A DNA stretch of 64,000 bases, from the NCBI GenBank assembly GCA_942159475.1, contig OW804096.1, forward strand, positions 138,259,972-138,323,971, given 5' to 3'. This DNA is from Sthenelais limicola (taxonomy: Eukaryota > Annelida > Polychaeta > Phyllodocida > Sigalionidae). A program made the translations under genes and the position numbers. This document shows positions 11,861 to 23,511 of this stretch, piece by piece (position 1 is the first letter of the stretch; each line of letters begins with the position of its first letter). Below the pieces are notes generated by a model. The model did not search any database, had not been told where the DNA came from, and saw only the letters and a list, made by a program, of their open reading frames with translations.

Positions 11861-11973
11861 TCTGATGTGGTAAAAAAAAATCGGGTATGGTCAAAAAATG
11901 TTTAGGTAGGGGAAGGTTTTTCTAGGTAGGGGGGGGGGGTAAATCGGAAACACACCTATTTTTTTTCTTTGCC
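11861..11973. mobile_element. Family E fragment
   Basis: Right third of element E (ATCGGGTATGGTCAAAAAAT to CACACCTATTTTTTTTC then TTTGCC), again followed by TTA. Confidence 0.75.
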
Positions 11974-12178
11974 TTATTTCACAAACAAACTTGTACAGAA
12001 ACAACAGTTCGCCCCATTCTCCTCTTTTGTTGTTTTTTGGGGTTTATTTAACATTTGATTTGGTCAAATTTCCATAATAATGCTAAGTTTTGAAGATTAT
12101 ACTATAAAATAAGACAAATAATGTGAATATCTAACATGTTGTATCAGATCGACCGAGGACACCTCATGACGTCACTTC

Positions 12179-12336
12179 AATAGGGGATCTCACTGCGCAT
12201 CTCACTACTGCAGTGCATGCTGAGATGGATTCTGTTGAAATCTGAAAAATTGTTAAAAAAATGTTAGCGAAAAACGATTTTTACCAATATCAGAGCTTGT
12301 ATAAATGATCTATGAAAACCAAATGCATGCTTTCTT
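12179..12336 (-). mobile_element. Family C element, truncated
   Basis: TAGGGGATCTCACTGCGCAT to AACCAAATGCATGCTTTC, then fused to family B sequence. Confidence 0.7.
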
Positions 12337-13072
12337 GAGATACTACATATTTAAAAATATGAGATCAAACCGATTCCAATGATAGTAAACTGTAGGACAT
12401 CTAATAAGTATTTCTATCTTTAAAGTTAGATATATCTATTTTTGAAAAAAATGTTTGCAATATTTCTGGGTGGACATAAATTTACTAGAGGAGTAGCTAA
12501 ATATACTCTTTACAGTGACCTTAGAAATGCATGGCTGGAAATTTGGCATATATGTATTTCTAAATCGTCCAGCGCTAGACATAAAAAATGAGAACATTCC
12601 TACAAAGAGAGCATGTGAATAAAATACTTTAAAGCATCAAGGGAGATTGGGGATATATATCTATTTGAGTACGCATTGAAAATCCAGTTCTCTACTATTA
12701 TGAGTCATCTTGCTTAAGTTGGGAATTTGTCCGACGTTGAGTTCTTTTAACAGCCATGTTCTTAAAATAGTAAATGTGGTAACAATATCTATTGGTGGAA
12801 CAAATGACTTGATGGGAGATTTCCTATTATGTAATGTGTATCATTATATTATTATATCATGTAATATCTATTGTAAACAATATGAACTTGTAAAAGTAAT
12901 TAAGATCGTTGTTTGGAATTCTTGGCGACGCACGAAAGAAAACTACATTTGTTAGTCATGCGTATTTTCTAACTCTTAAAGATCAGTGATGTTAAATTTA
13001 AGGCCAATAAAAAAGAAAAAAAAAATGTTTGCGACTTGTGACTCATTTTCCTGAAACACATGACATATTTGC
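12330..13072. mobile_element. Family B MITE, left-truncated and interrupted
   Basis: B body follows a broken family C element at 12336. It is interrupted from about 12640 to 13018 by unrelated AT-rich sequence ending in an A-rich tail, then ends GACTTGTGACTCATTTTCC. Confidence 0.65.
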
Positions 13073-13504
13073 AGCAAAAGTCAATTCCCTTCTCAAACGA
13101 TGTAGTACTGGCCTTTGATACACGTTTTTTACCCTGTTTTTATCAATTTCTTAAAAGCTTTTGAAAGGTCAGGTTGTGGAGCTATTGCTTTGATGGTCTG
13201 TGTGTAAGGAGGTATCTATTATACTAACATCGTGTCCGTTAAAAGGTTATCCTTAGAAGATTCCCAGGTGTTAAAATACATGATGACATTAATGGTATTT
13301 CAATGTTAAGGTGTAAAATCCATCAGTAAGGTAGTGGGATTGAAAGGAAAAGTTACAAAAACAAGACTAACTTTCCCAAGTCTGATAGATATGAATGTAT
13401 TTTGCAAATTGATTGACCAAATTAATCTATGATAAGAATGTAATAGAATAGACTATTGAAGTGTTAATTCAAGTCTCATTCTGAGCTGTTATGATGTGAG
13501 ACAT
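13073..13504. other. No gene seen
   Basis: AT-rich, no repeats or motifs recognised. Confidence 0.4.
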
Positions 13505-13790
13505 CTGACCAAAAGTACTCATATTATGTCTTATAGGACTGGAGTTATCAATATTCTGCTGCTGTTATATGTTTATACAAGAGTTACTCATATTATGACT
13601 TATAGGACTGGATATATCAATATTCTGCGGCTGTTATATGTTTATACAAGAGTTACTCATATTGTGACTTATAGGATGGGATTTATCAATATTCTGCGGC
13701 TGCTCTATGCTTATACAAGAGTTACTCATATTATGACTTATAGGACTACATTTATCAATATGCTGCTGATATTTATGCTTATACAAGAAT
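13505..13790. repeat. 69-bp tandem repeat, four copies
   Basis: CTCATATTATGACTTATAGG recurs at 13518, 13587, 13656 and 13725 with a period of exactly 69. Because 69 is 23 codons, both strands keep an open frame across it (115 and 90 codons), but codon content gives no further support for a gene. Confidence 0.85.
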
Positions 13791-14130
13791 TTGAAGGTAA
13801 TTTCACTGAGAGAAAACAGACGCCAGTGAGCGAAAATAAGTGATGACGTCACAGGAAAGGAATCCGCCAAGTACAAATGAGGATATTTGGGAAGCCAAGC
13901 AGCCACAACAATCAGACAAAATACTCCAAATCTTTCTATTTCTAGGATTCTATTACTTTTGCTACAGGGCAGCTAACAGTCTATATTTGCATTTGGAAGA
14001 CCCGCCCGAATCCCTTCCTATGAGTAAATGAGTAACCTTGATGAGATATGACTACCGCATTTTTCCGTGAAAAAGCCAACAGGATATTTCCTCAGCACCA
14101 ATCATGTCCTACCCGATACATCGGAGAACG

Positions 14131-14269
14131 CAATTGATTGCTGGAATCAATGTTATACTACATAATTATACTCGAATTTACCTAATATTGACCAAATTAC
14201 TGCCTAATTCAGCAGAATTTTCTAAATGTGTAGAGCTGCCAATTGTACATTTTCCAAAAATCTGACCCA
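14131..14269 (-). mobile_element. Family A MITE, A1, truncated
   Basis: Reverse copy beginning at ATTGATTGCTGGAATCAATG; only the right terminus (AAAAATCTGACCCA) is kept. Confidence 0.75.
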
Positions 14270-14640
14270 TATATAGCTCTGTTTGTTCATGCATGCTCAC
14301 ACCGTGTGTGAGACTGCATGAACAGTGTACAGCCTATTAGACACAAAACAATAATGTATTTCAAGGTCAGAGGGAGGGGGAGCAGGGTGGGTGGTGGGCG
14401 GTGGGCAGTGTCATTGAAAATGAGAAAAACATCCATATCTATACAGAATAATAGGCTAAGACCACTACAAATTGCCATCAAATCTTGTGGTTTTGCTTCT
14501 GGACCTTGACTCTAATGCACTGACACTCCGCAAGTTACTACCCGGGAAATAGTGAATGGTTGCTAGACCTCCTTAACGACGCCAAATATAACTTGGCAAC
14601 AATGTTTACAATCTGCCCGCTCTACTTCTTCATGGCTTTG

Positions 14641-14879
14641 TGGGTCAGATTTTCAGAAAATGTACAATTGGCTGCTGTATACTTTTAGTAAATTCTGCTA
14701 AATTAGACTGCAATTAGGTCCAATACTTGGTAAATTCGTGTATATTCAACATTGCATTGATTCTAGCAATCTGTTTGGTTAGGTTGAACTGAATTTTGAA
14801 CTTTATTTTCCTCTGAAATTTGAGTTATTTGAGAAGAGTGGCGAAGTTGAATTGTACATTTTCTGAAAATCTGACCCTT
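14641..14879 (+). mobile_element. Family A MITE, subfamily A1
   Basis: Full-length forward copy with both TIRs. Confidence 0.85.
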
Positions 14880-14928
14880 GTAACATGTTGTACAAAGTGT
14901 GTAGGAGGAGCTTCAGTGGCATTTGGAT

Positions 14929-15352
14929 ATATGTGATTTGTGTGAGGAAAATGAGTCACAAGTCGCAAAACTGATATTTTTCAAAGTGTTTTTTTCACAA
15001 TATTTCTTTATTTGAATGTTCTGATTTTTAGAGGGTTTAATTATAACCCTAATAAGTATAGTCATATGAATCCATGTAACAAATTTCGCGACATTGTATT
15101 AAATATACCCTTGCGTTTTGAAGGCCTTTGAATGGAGTATATTTAGTTTGTTTACTGGTAATTATCCACCCAGAAACATTGCAAACTTTTTTTTTCAAAA
15201 AATAAAAATATTAAACATAAAATATAGAAACACTTATTAGGTGTCCTAGTGTTTACTATCATTGGAATCAACTTGATCTCCTCTTTTCAAATATGGTAAT
15301 ATCTCAAAATTTATATTTTGCGACTTATGACTCATTTTCCTAAAACGGATCA
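14929..15352. mobile_element. Family B MITE, full-length
   Basis: Left TGTGATTTGTGTGAGGAAAA, right CTTATGACTCATTTTCC then TAAAACGGATCA. Confidence 0.8.
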
Positions 15353-15447
15353 TTATGAGGAAAAGTGGGAAGAGCCGTGGTGGGATAGAGGGAAGTGGGA
15401 AGAGGGATTCAGATATAGATCTGGCAGGGTTTCAGACAACGTACACA

Positions 15448-15514
15448 ATAGAGGAGTTGCATAGCCGCCATTTTAAATTTACATTTGCATGCATAGTATT
15501 ATGGGATGTTGCAA
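15448..15514 (+). mobile_element. Family C left-end fragment
   Basis: ATAGAGGAGTTGCATAGCCG to ATTATGGGATGTTG only. Confidence 0.65.
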
Positions 15515-15820
15515 AATTGATGATTTTCGAAGTGTACAACTTTCAAAATCTTGTGTTTATAAGGTCACTATGGACCATATTTTATCTACTTTACTAGCAA
15601 TTGTCAATCCAGAAATTTCGCTAAAACTTTCTTAAATAATTCGATGTATGTATTAATTTTCTTAAGTTTATATGGTGCGAATTAACTTGTATTTGCAAAT
15701 ATGATGATACCTCAAAATCCTGCTTTTGTTCATGCCGAGAAAATACAGAAGAACCTATCATTTATGGCCTATTGTTTACCATCATTGGAATCCGCTTGAT
15801 GTCTTATTTTCAAATATGTG

Positions 15821-16208
15821 ATGTGTTACAGGGAAATGAGTCACAAGTCGCAAGAAATGTGTTTTGAGACCACATCATACTTGAAAAGATGAGATCAAGC
15901 CGATTCTAATGGTAGTAAACAATAGGACATCAAAGTAGTGTTTCTATATTTTAAGTTTGATATATTTATTTTTGAAAAAAAAAAGTTATTAATATTTTTG
16001 GGTGGATAATTACTAATAAAGTACCTAAATATACTCTATTAGATGACCTTGGATAGATATATTTCATACATTGCCTTAAAATGTTGTACAAATATTAATG
16101 TTACTATCGGCATTAAGCAATTGAAAAATATCAATTTTGCTACTCATGACTCATTTTCCTGAAAGACGTCAAATATGATGATTTCTCAAAATCCATTTGT
16201 TGCGACTT
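15821..16208. mobile_element. Family B MITE, full-length plus fragment
   Basis: Left TATGTGATGTGTTACAGG, right CATGACTCATTTTCCTG; a second partial end (AATCCATTTGTTGCGACTTA) follows and is cut by a LINE tail. A B-like piece also lies at 15545-15740. Confidence 0.75.
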
Positions 16209-16560
16209 AAGATAAAGATAAGATAAGATGTTTTTTATTCGTCAAAATAAAATCACAGTTACACATAGGTAAGTGAGATAGGTAAGGGAAATTGACAAAA
16301 AGGTCTACATGCCATTATGTTACAACGAGGTAGCATCTCTTCCGGCAGTTACCATTAATTTTGAAGATAATTGTGCCAAGAAGTAAAGTGGGTAAATATA
16401 CTATAGTACAGACTAATCATAGCGAAATAAACACTATGTTTTCTACGTATATTTGGGCAGAACAGCTCAAATATTTACATATGACAATGCGAGATAGACT
16501 AGGCAAGAGGTTTAGTGTCCATACAGTACAGTACAAATAGGACTTGCGTACAGGCTACGT
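16208..16560 (-). mobile_element. LINE 3' end (antisense) with (CTTAT)n tail
   Basis: AAGATAAAGATAAGATAAG at its plus-strand left edge is the tail. Shared motifs CAACGAGGTAGCAT and TCTTCCGGCAGTTACC with the copy at 43692. No coding sequence recognised. Confidence 0.55.
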
Positions 16561-16873
16561 AAATATATGTGTAGGTTTGACTAATGAACCAAGTAAAATA
16601 AAATAAAGATAGAGTAAAACAACTTTCCTGTAACACATCACATCACAAAACTTCCGACTTGAACAGACGGAACCTGAGGCCCTATACACACGGGCCATGC
16701 TATCGTACACAGTAACTGACCCGACAACAATGTAGAGAGTAAGATTTTCGGAAAATGTACAATTCAACTTCACCAATCCTCTCAAATAACCCAAATTTCA
16801 GACGAAAATAAAGTTCAAAATACAGTTCAACCAAACCGAACCTAGAATCAATGTTATGCCAAATATACTCGTA

Positions 16874-17080
16874 TTTGTACTTCCGACAACACTAAAATAT
16901 TATACTATATTGTTAAACTTCATTTCTGAACTATTATTGCCAATTGTATCTCTTTATAATTATATTATTATTTTCTAAGGGGCAACTCGGAAGAACTCCA
17001 GTGGAGAGCTCTGTCCTTTTCCTGATTTATATTGCACTATGTATATGTTTCCTGAATAAAAGTTCCATAATAATAATAAT
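16874..17080 (+). mobile_element. Retroposon 3' fragment with (AAT)n tail inside a family A copy
   Basis: Ends CCTGAATAAAAGTTCC then ATAATAATAAT, typical of a LINE/SINE 3' terminus. TATTT flanks it on both sides, a likely short target duplication. Confidence 0.65.
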
Positions 17081-17100
17081 ATTTACCTAGTATTGCCCAA

Positions 17101-17451
17101 ATAGGGGAGTTGCATAGCCGCCATTTTGAATCTTGATTCGCATGGAATTATGGGAGTAATGGTACAGTATGAACTCTAAGGAAAACATTTTATGTTCAGC
17201 ATGGAATATTTATCAATGCTCTAACGTCAATATCCATGTGTTATACATGTTTCCATAACCCTTGACTTCATCTTACCCATCATGCATTTGGTTTTCATGA
17301 ATCATCTATACAAGCTATGATATTGGTGAAAACAATTTTGCAATTTTTGATAAAAATGTAGCCATATATGTGTATGTCAGACTTGAACTGAATCCGTCCC
17401 AGCATGCACTGTGACAGACATGCGCAATGAGACATGCAACTCCCCTTTTAT
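17101..17451 (+). mobile_element. Family C element inserted in a family A copy
   Basis: Full-length: left TAGGGGAGTTGCATAGCC, right GACATGCAACTCCCCT. It interrupts the A1 sequence at GCCCAAA|...|TTATAGCAG. Confidence 0.85.
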
Positions 17452-17638
17452 AGCAGAATTTAGCAGAGTTTAATAAATCTAAATTTAATAAATGCCAATT
17501 GTACATTTTCGGAACATCTGGCCCGTATATCCCCTCATCCAGGACTGTGTTTATCACTGCATGAAATAGGCCCAGATCTCAAGAGGGTTGTGACATGACA
17601 GGGGCAGGGACCATCTGTACCCCAGATAGACACAGGTA

Positions 17639-17875
17639 TGGGTCAGATTTTCGGAAAATGTACAATTCACCTTCATCAATTCTCTCAAAAAACACGCATT
17701 TATGACAAAAATTAAGTTCAAAATACGGTTCAACCTAACAAAACAGATTGCTAGAATCGATGCAATGCCGAATATACTCAGATTTACATAGTATTGACCA
17801 AATTGTAGCCTAGTTTTGAAGAACTTCCTAAATGAGATGATCTGGCAATTGCACATTTTCTGAAAATATGACCCA
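17639..17875 (-). mobile_element. Family A MITE, subfamily A1
   Basis: Full-length reverse copy with both TIRs (left has TTTTCGG). Confidence 0.85.
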
Positions 17876-18185
17876 CGTAGAGAGTAAAGTCAGTCGGGCA
17901 CTGGACCTCCCAATGTAATGTCTATTCTTCTGCAAAATATATCTTGAGTCTAAATACTTCTCTGCACGTAAACCCTTCTAGAAATAGCTGTTCTATTGAA
18001 TAGAATGAATAATCGCAGCTTTTGCCAAGGTCGTTAATGCCTTAATGAACCGATAAAATATCTAAGATAAGTGCACACGACATATCGTGAAAAGAACACA
18101 TAAATCAAACATGAAGAATTAATGGTAAATATCCACACTAATTAATTGTGGATTTACGACATTCAATGCTCTGCACAAACATATA
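17876..18185. other. No gene seen
   Basis: AT-rich spacer between two family A copies. Confidence 0.4.
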
Positions 18186-18422
18186 TGGGTCAGATTTTCA
18201 GAAAATGTACAATTGGCAGCTCTACACATTTAGGAAATTCTCCTAAATTAGGCTTAAAAATGAAGAATACCAGGTATATCTGAGTATATTTGGTATCGCA
18301 TTGATTTAAAGTATCAGTTTTGTTATGTTAAACAGCATTTTGAACCTCATTTTTGTATTAAATGTGGGCTATTTGAGAGGATCGGTGAAGGTGAATTGTA
18401 CATTTTCTGAAAATCTGACCCA
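18186..18422 (+). mobile_element. Family A MITE, subfamily A2
   Basis: Full-length forward A2 copy, both TIRs intact. Confidence 0.85.
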
Positions 18423-18582
18423 TAAAAGGCTTTTTACTGGCTGCATGTACAAGGCCTTTACTGTCAGCGTGGTTTCCATTGGTCTCGGAAAATGTTACCT
18501 GGGTATTGCTTTCCAAAAATATTGTTTCCAAGGCAGTGATTTTGAACCTATTTCAATGCTATTCCATTCAGAACATTGTATA

Positions 18583-18824
18583 TGGGTCAAATTTTCAGAA
18601 AATGTACATTTCACCTTCCCCAATCCTCTCAAATATTCTAAATCTAACAGAAAATTTACATTCAAAATGCAGTTTAAAACTAAGAAATAGATACTTTTAA
18701 TCAGCACAATGCCAAAGATACTTGAATATGCATGCATAACATTTGAAACATTTCACTTTAATTTGCCAGAAGTTACTTAATTTGTAGAGCTGACGATTGT
18801 ACATTTTCTGAAAATCTGACCGAC
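18583..18824 (-). mobile_element. Family A MITE, A2, diverged
   Basis: Full-length reverse copy; right end reads CTGACCGACA. Its body differs more from other A2 copies. Confidence 0.8.
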
Positions 18825-19071
18825 ATGCTTCGACTCACTTACGGCAGCTGGGCTTTACTGGGCTGATGTAATGTCACCTTATTGAAATGTTTATTTATTG
18901 TCGGGTTGGGGGTGAGGGGGTAGGGGGGAGGAGGGGGGGGGGGCTAACACGGAAGGAGGGGGTTTTGGGGGAAGGGACAACCAGGAGAAGGGTAGAATGG
19001 GGAGGAGAATTATAAAGGCGGGAGGGAAAAATATAGGGGATGTGATGGAGGAATTGAATAGAAACTATATG

Positions 19072-19308
19072 TGGGTCAGATTTTCAGAAAATGTACAATT
19101 AGCATCTCTACATATTTAGTAAGTTCTGCAAAATCAGGCTGCAATTTGGTCAATATTAGGTAAATTCGAGTATATTCAGCATTGCATTGATTCTAGAAAT
19201 CTGATTGTTTAGTTTGAACTGTATTTTGAACTTTATTTTCGTTTGAAATTTGCGTTATTTGAGAAAATTGGCGAAGTTAAATTGTACATTTTCTGAAAAT
19301 CTAACCCA
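19072..19308 (+). mobile_element. Family A MITE, subfamily A1
   Basis: Full-length forward copy with both TIRs. Confidence 0.85.
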
Positions 19309-19578
19309 TGTGCATACTACATGAAGTACTACCCGTTTTAGACGATGGGAATTTAGTAAAATGATAATACTGATATGATATAATTTAGTGATGGTGCATA
19401 AATGTTATTAACAGTTGTTTTTATAATCTTCTAAAATGGTCTTATAGTAATCGTACCAATCCTATACCACTATTTCGAATTAAAACTTATAATACATGTA
19501 ATATAATCCTAACGAATATGTTATATAGGATTTTATTTGCAGTAGTATTACTGATACTGATACTAATACCGATACTGA

Positions 19579-19651
19579 GCCTCTGTGGCGCAATGGATAG
19601 CGCGCTGGACTTCTAATCCAGAGGTTGTGGGTTCGAGTCCCACCGGAGGTG
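19579..19651 (+). tRNA. tRNA-Arg(TCT), copy 2
   Basis: All 73 bases match the copy at 10037-10109, with the same cloverleaf, TCT anticodon and A/B boxes, but the flanks differ. It lies 40 bases from a degraded family A terminus. Confidence 0.95.
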
Positions 19652-19691
19652 GAGGACAATGTTTTGAAAATGAAAGCATCTAATAGAACAG

Positions 19692-19765
19692 ACCGGCGAA
19701 GTCGCCAGAAAATGTACAATCAGTAGCTCTACCCTTGTAATAAGTTCTGCAAAATCAGTCTGAGA
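19692..19765 (+). mobile_element. Family A fragment with the GAAGTCGCCAG variant end
   Basis: Left terminus with the same GTCGCCAGAAAATGTACAAT variant type as the copy at 11470, plus about 45 bases of body. It lies just downstream of tRNA-Arg copy 2. Confidence 0.6.
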
Positions 19766-19907
19766 ATAAAAATGATAGCAAAGAAGTTGATTTTCTCTCT
19801 TTGAACCTTCTCTATGTTCTGACCTGAGAGAGAATGATAGGAAGAACACTTTCAAAACTGTGATGACATTTAAATTAAACATATTATTTGTTAAGCTACT
19901 CATTATA

Positions 19908-20160
19908 TGGGTCAGGTTTTCAGAAAATGTACATTTCACTTTCACTAATCTTCTCAAATAATCCAAATTTCAGACAAAAATATTTCAAAATTTAGTTCAA
20001 GTTCAAAATACAGTTCAACCTAACCAAACAGATTGCTAGAATCAATGCACTGCGGAATATACTCGGATTTACCTAGTATTGACCAAATTGCAGTCTAATT
20101 TAGCAGAATTTACTAAATGTGTACAGCTACCAATTGTACATTTTCTGAAAATCTGACCCA
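19908..20160 (-). mobile_element. Family A MITE, subfamily A1
   Basis: Full-length reverse copy with a small duplication around AGTTCAAGTTCAAAATACAG. Confidence 0.85.
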
Positions 20161-20207
20161 TATATGTTAAATATCAATGAACCTAAAATCAGGAATCTTT
20201 TCTTGTA

Positions 20208-20292
20208 TTACCAGCCTACTGAAGAAGGCCGAATTAGCGCCGAAACGCGTAGGGTTTCATTATATTGGTTTCATTAAAACAACCAATTAATA
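20208..20292 (+). mobile_element. Possible Penelope-like or LINE 3' tail
   Basis: Contains CTGAAGAAGGCCGA followed by GCGCCGAAACGCGT, a motif pair familiar from the 3' ends of Penelope-like and some non-LTR elements. Too short to classify. Confidence 0.35.
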
Positions 20293-20327
20293 GATATCTT
20301 GGTCAACTTAGGAATTACTCGTTTACA

Positions 20328-20558
20328 TGGGCCAGATTTTCAGAAAATGTACAATTCGCCTTCACCAATCCTCTCGAAACCCACATTTGAGACAAAAATG
20401 AGCTTCAAAATTTTAACATAACAGAACTGATACTTTAAATCAATGCGATGCCAAATATACTCAGATATACTCAGTATTCATCATTTTTCAGCCGAATTTG
20501 GCAGAATTTCTAAAATATGTAGAGCTGCCAATTGTACATTTTTTGAAAATCTGACCCA
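20328..20558 (-). mobile_element. Family A MITE, subfamily A2
   Basis: Full-length reverse A2 copy with both TIRs. Confidence 0.85.
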
Positions 20559-20743
20559 CATACTGAACCGGGCAAAGTGACTCTGTGCCTAGGAATGAGA
20601 AGAAGAAAGAGTTGGACAAAGTAGGTCATGTGACTATTTTTAGAACCGAATGGTTATAAATTAACAAATAATTGATTAATGAGCCCAAGAACTGGCGTGC
20701 ACTGATAGACGAGTGTCTACATTGCATGAGTTACAGGGGCATA

Positions 20744-20988
20744 TGGGTCAGATTTTCAGAAAATGTACAACTGGCAGCTCTACACATTCAGTGAATTCTG
20801 CTTAATTAGACTGAAAAACGATGAATACCGGGTATATCTGAATATATTTGGTGTCACATTGATTTAAAGTATCAGAGTAACTGTTCTGTTATGTTAAACT
20901 GCATTTTGAAACTCATTGTTGTCTTAAATATGGGCTATTTGAGAGGATTGGTGAAGGCGAATTGTACATTTTCTGAATATCTGACCCA
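20744..20988 (+). mobile_element. Family A MITE, subfamily A2
   Basis: Full-length forward copy with a short duplication in the CAGAGTAACTGTTCTG region. Confidence 0.85.
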
Positions 20989-21129
20989 TAACCAGGAAGT
21001 AAAGAGTCACGCCTAATTAAGGGGAACTGTAACACCTTAAGCATGACATTAATTAGTAAAATGGATGATTCTCACGAAATGACCTTAAAGTGACAAAGAT
21101 AGCTAAAATGAGTAGTTTCATTTCGTACG

Positions 21130-21366
21130 TCGGTCAGATTTTCAGAAAATGTACAATTAGCAGCTGTACACTTTTAGTAAATCCTGCTAAATTAGGCTGC
21201 AATTTGGTCAATACTAGGTAAATTCGTGTATATTCGGCATTGCATTGGTTCTAGCAATCTGTTTGGTTAGGTAGAACTGTATTTTGAACTTTGTTTTCCT
21301 CTGAAATTTGGGTTATTTGAGAAGATGGGCGAAGTTGAATTGTACATTTTCTGAAAATCTGACCCA
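21130..21366 (+). mobile_element. Family A MITE, subfamily A1
   Basis: Full-length forward copy; first bases read CGGTCAG. Confidence 0.85.
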
Positions 21367-21489
21367 CATATCTTTATTTTCACTTTCTCATTAGTCTCTC
21401 ATTTCTCTTATTTATCTTCTCTTTCTGATCTCTAGGTCTTCAGATTCTGTCCTCACGCTCCTTGTTCCCCTTCTCTCGTCTGTTCTAAG

Positions 21490-22160
21490 GTGAGAGAGTG
21501 AGAGTGAGATTGGTTGCTTTACGCTCTTATCAACACATTTAATATGGTTATATCAAGGGCAGGAGAGCTGAGAGGGAGTGAGTGAGTGAGATTGGTTGCT
21601 TTACGCCCTTATCAACACATTTAATATGGTTATATCAAGGGCGGGAGAGCTGAGAGGGAGTGAGTGAGTGAGATTGGTTGCTTTACGCCCTTAGGCCAAT
21701 AACAAAATAGGTGTGTTTCCGATTTATCTGGCTGAAAACTAGGTAGGGGGGTGGTAACTTTTTTTTTGTTAATTTTTTGCTTTGAAACCACCTCCCAGGA
21801 ACTGAAAAAAATGTCTTTTTCATAAGAATAGTTCTTTTGAACATGGGAAATGTGCTTTTTGACAGTTTTGGGTTAGGAAACCCCGTTTTCCTGCTTTTAT
21901 AAGCTTTTTTTGTCAAAAAATCCAAAAAAAGGAAGATATGATGAGGAAAAAATCAGGTATGGTAAAAATGTTTTTAGGTTGGGTAAGGTTTTTCTAGGTA
22001 GGGGGGGGGGAGGTAAATCGGAAATACACCTATTTTTTTTTGCCTTATCAACACATTTAATATGGTTATATCAAGGGTGGGAGAGCTGAGAGGAAGGGAG
22101 AGAGAGACTGAGAAAAATAGACAGAAAGGCACTTTATGGTCATACCCAGGACCTCCCTGT
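21490..22160 (+). repeat. Family D hairpin repeat, three tandem copies, third split by element E
   Basis: Copies start near 21505, 21585 and 21660. The third is interrupted after ACGCCCTTA and resumes TTATCAACACATTTAATATG at 22045. Confidence 0.8.
21694..22044. mobile_element. Family E, PIF/Harbinger-like MITE with TTA target duplication
   Basis: 351 bases; left GGCCAATAACAAAATAGGTG, right end on the other strand GGCAAAAAAAAATAGGTGTA; both continue with TTTCCGATTTA. TTA flanks both sides (21691-21693 and 22045-22047), and removing it restores the D repeat exactly. Three-base TWA duplication and GG-starting TIRs are typical of PIF/Harbinger. Confidence 0.85.
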
Positions 22161-22553
22161 TCTAAGGTCTTCTATTGTTTAGGCCAGATCAGTGAGAACT
22201 GTCATTTCATTATTAGAACATTGTTTAAACATTCTTTCTATTCGGTAGCGATGATTCAAATATTGAAACTAAAGTCAGGACACTTAAAGGATCTCATGAC
22301 AAAAAACTTCTTAAAGTCATTATTAAAAACGTCAGCAGTTAAAAAGGTGCAGTTTGGGGGTGCAGTTTGGTTGATCTGAACCATTCACATGAACAGTTAG
22401 GCCAAAGACGTATTCTCATTGGTGCAGCGTAGGCCAGATGATGTCGCCCCTACCGCGTAACTTAGGCCTACAAATTGCAGTGAATCAAGCCTCCTCGAGC
22501 TAAACTATAGGCTAAACAAGTTAAACATACTTTTTAACATCCAAATAGAGTGT

Positions 22554-22703
22554 GTAATAAATAGCAAATGGCACTCTGTTCGGGTTCAAACTGATCTCGA
22601 CCCATCAGAAAACGGGAACTCACCCCTTCGGGGTTTGTCCAATTTTCTGCTGGGTCTCGATCAGTTTGAACCCTCCATTGTATTGTGCCATTTGCTATAA
22701 TAA
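22554..22703. mobile_element. Palindromic hairpin element
   Basis: TAGCAAATGGCAC...GGTTCAAACTGATC pairs with GATCAGTTTGAACC...GTGCCATTTGCTA. The centre holds CACCCCTTCGGGG. About 150 bases. Confidence 0.75.
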
Positions 22704-22986
22704 CCCCACAAACTGAAAAAATAAAGAAATCCCTTTTATACTTGACCACGTTTTACTGGAATAGCATGGAAAAACGAGGTTTTGAATGTAAAAGTCGAAT
22801 AGATTTTAGGGTGTTCCTTAGAACTGTTTATATGCAGGAGACTTGGGGGATGGGTTGGGAGCAACCTAGAAATGTTAAAACCGATATACTCTCCCTAGCA
22901 GTAGCCTATTGTGCATGGCGGGGGCGGGGGGCGGGGGGGGGGTATTATTAAACTGCTGAATTAGATACTGGTAAAACTACCGTATA

Positions 22987-23222
22987 TGGGTCAGAATTTC
23001 AGAAAATGTACAATTCAACTTTGCCAATAATCTCAAATAGCCCCAATTTCAGACGAAAAAAAGTTCAAAATACAGTTCAACCTAACCAACCAAATTGCTA
23101 GAATCAATGCAGTGCTAAATATAGATGAATTTACCAAGTATTGGCCACATTGTAACCTGTTTTAGCATAATTTACTAAATGTGTAGTACTGCCAATTGTA
23201 CATTTTCTGAAAATCTGACCCA
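22987..23222 (-). mobile_element. Family A MITE, subfamily A1
   Basis: Full-length reverse copy with both TIRs. Confidence 0.85.
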
Positions 23223-23263
23223 TATAACATATATAGAGTATATTTCCTGTGACACATCACATA

Positions 23264-23501
23264 TGGGTCAGGATTTTCAGGAAATGTACAACTGGCAGTT
23301 CTACATATTTGGTAATTTCTGCTAAATTGTGCCAAAATATGATACATTTTGGGTATATCTGAGTATATTTGGTATCGCATGAAATTAAAGTTTCAGTTCT
23401 GTTATGTTAAACAGCATTTTGAAGATCATTTCTGTCTTAAATGTAGGTTATTTGAGAGGATTGGTGAAGGCGAATTGTACATTTTCTGAAAATCTGACCC
23501 A
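23264..23501 (+). mobile_element. Family A MITE, subfamily A2
   Basis: Full-length forward copy. It lies between repeated ATATAGAGTATATTTCC segments. Confidence 0.85.
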
Positions 23502-23511
23502 TATAACATAT

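Larger units (their letters stand above)
16736..17523 (-). mobile_element. Family A MITE (A1) split by a retroposon tail and a family C element
   Basis: Reverse A1 copy. The left part (16736-16875) and middle (17079-17100) and right part (17452-17523) align to one element once two insertions are removed. It gives a clear order of events: A first, then the two inserts. Confidence 0.8.
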
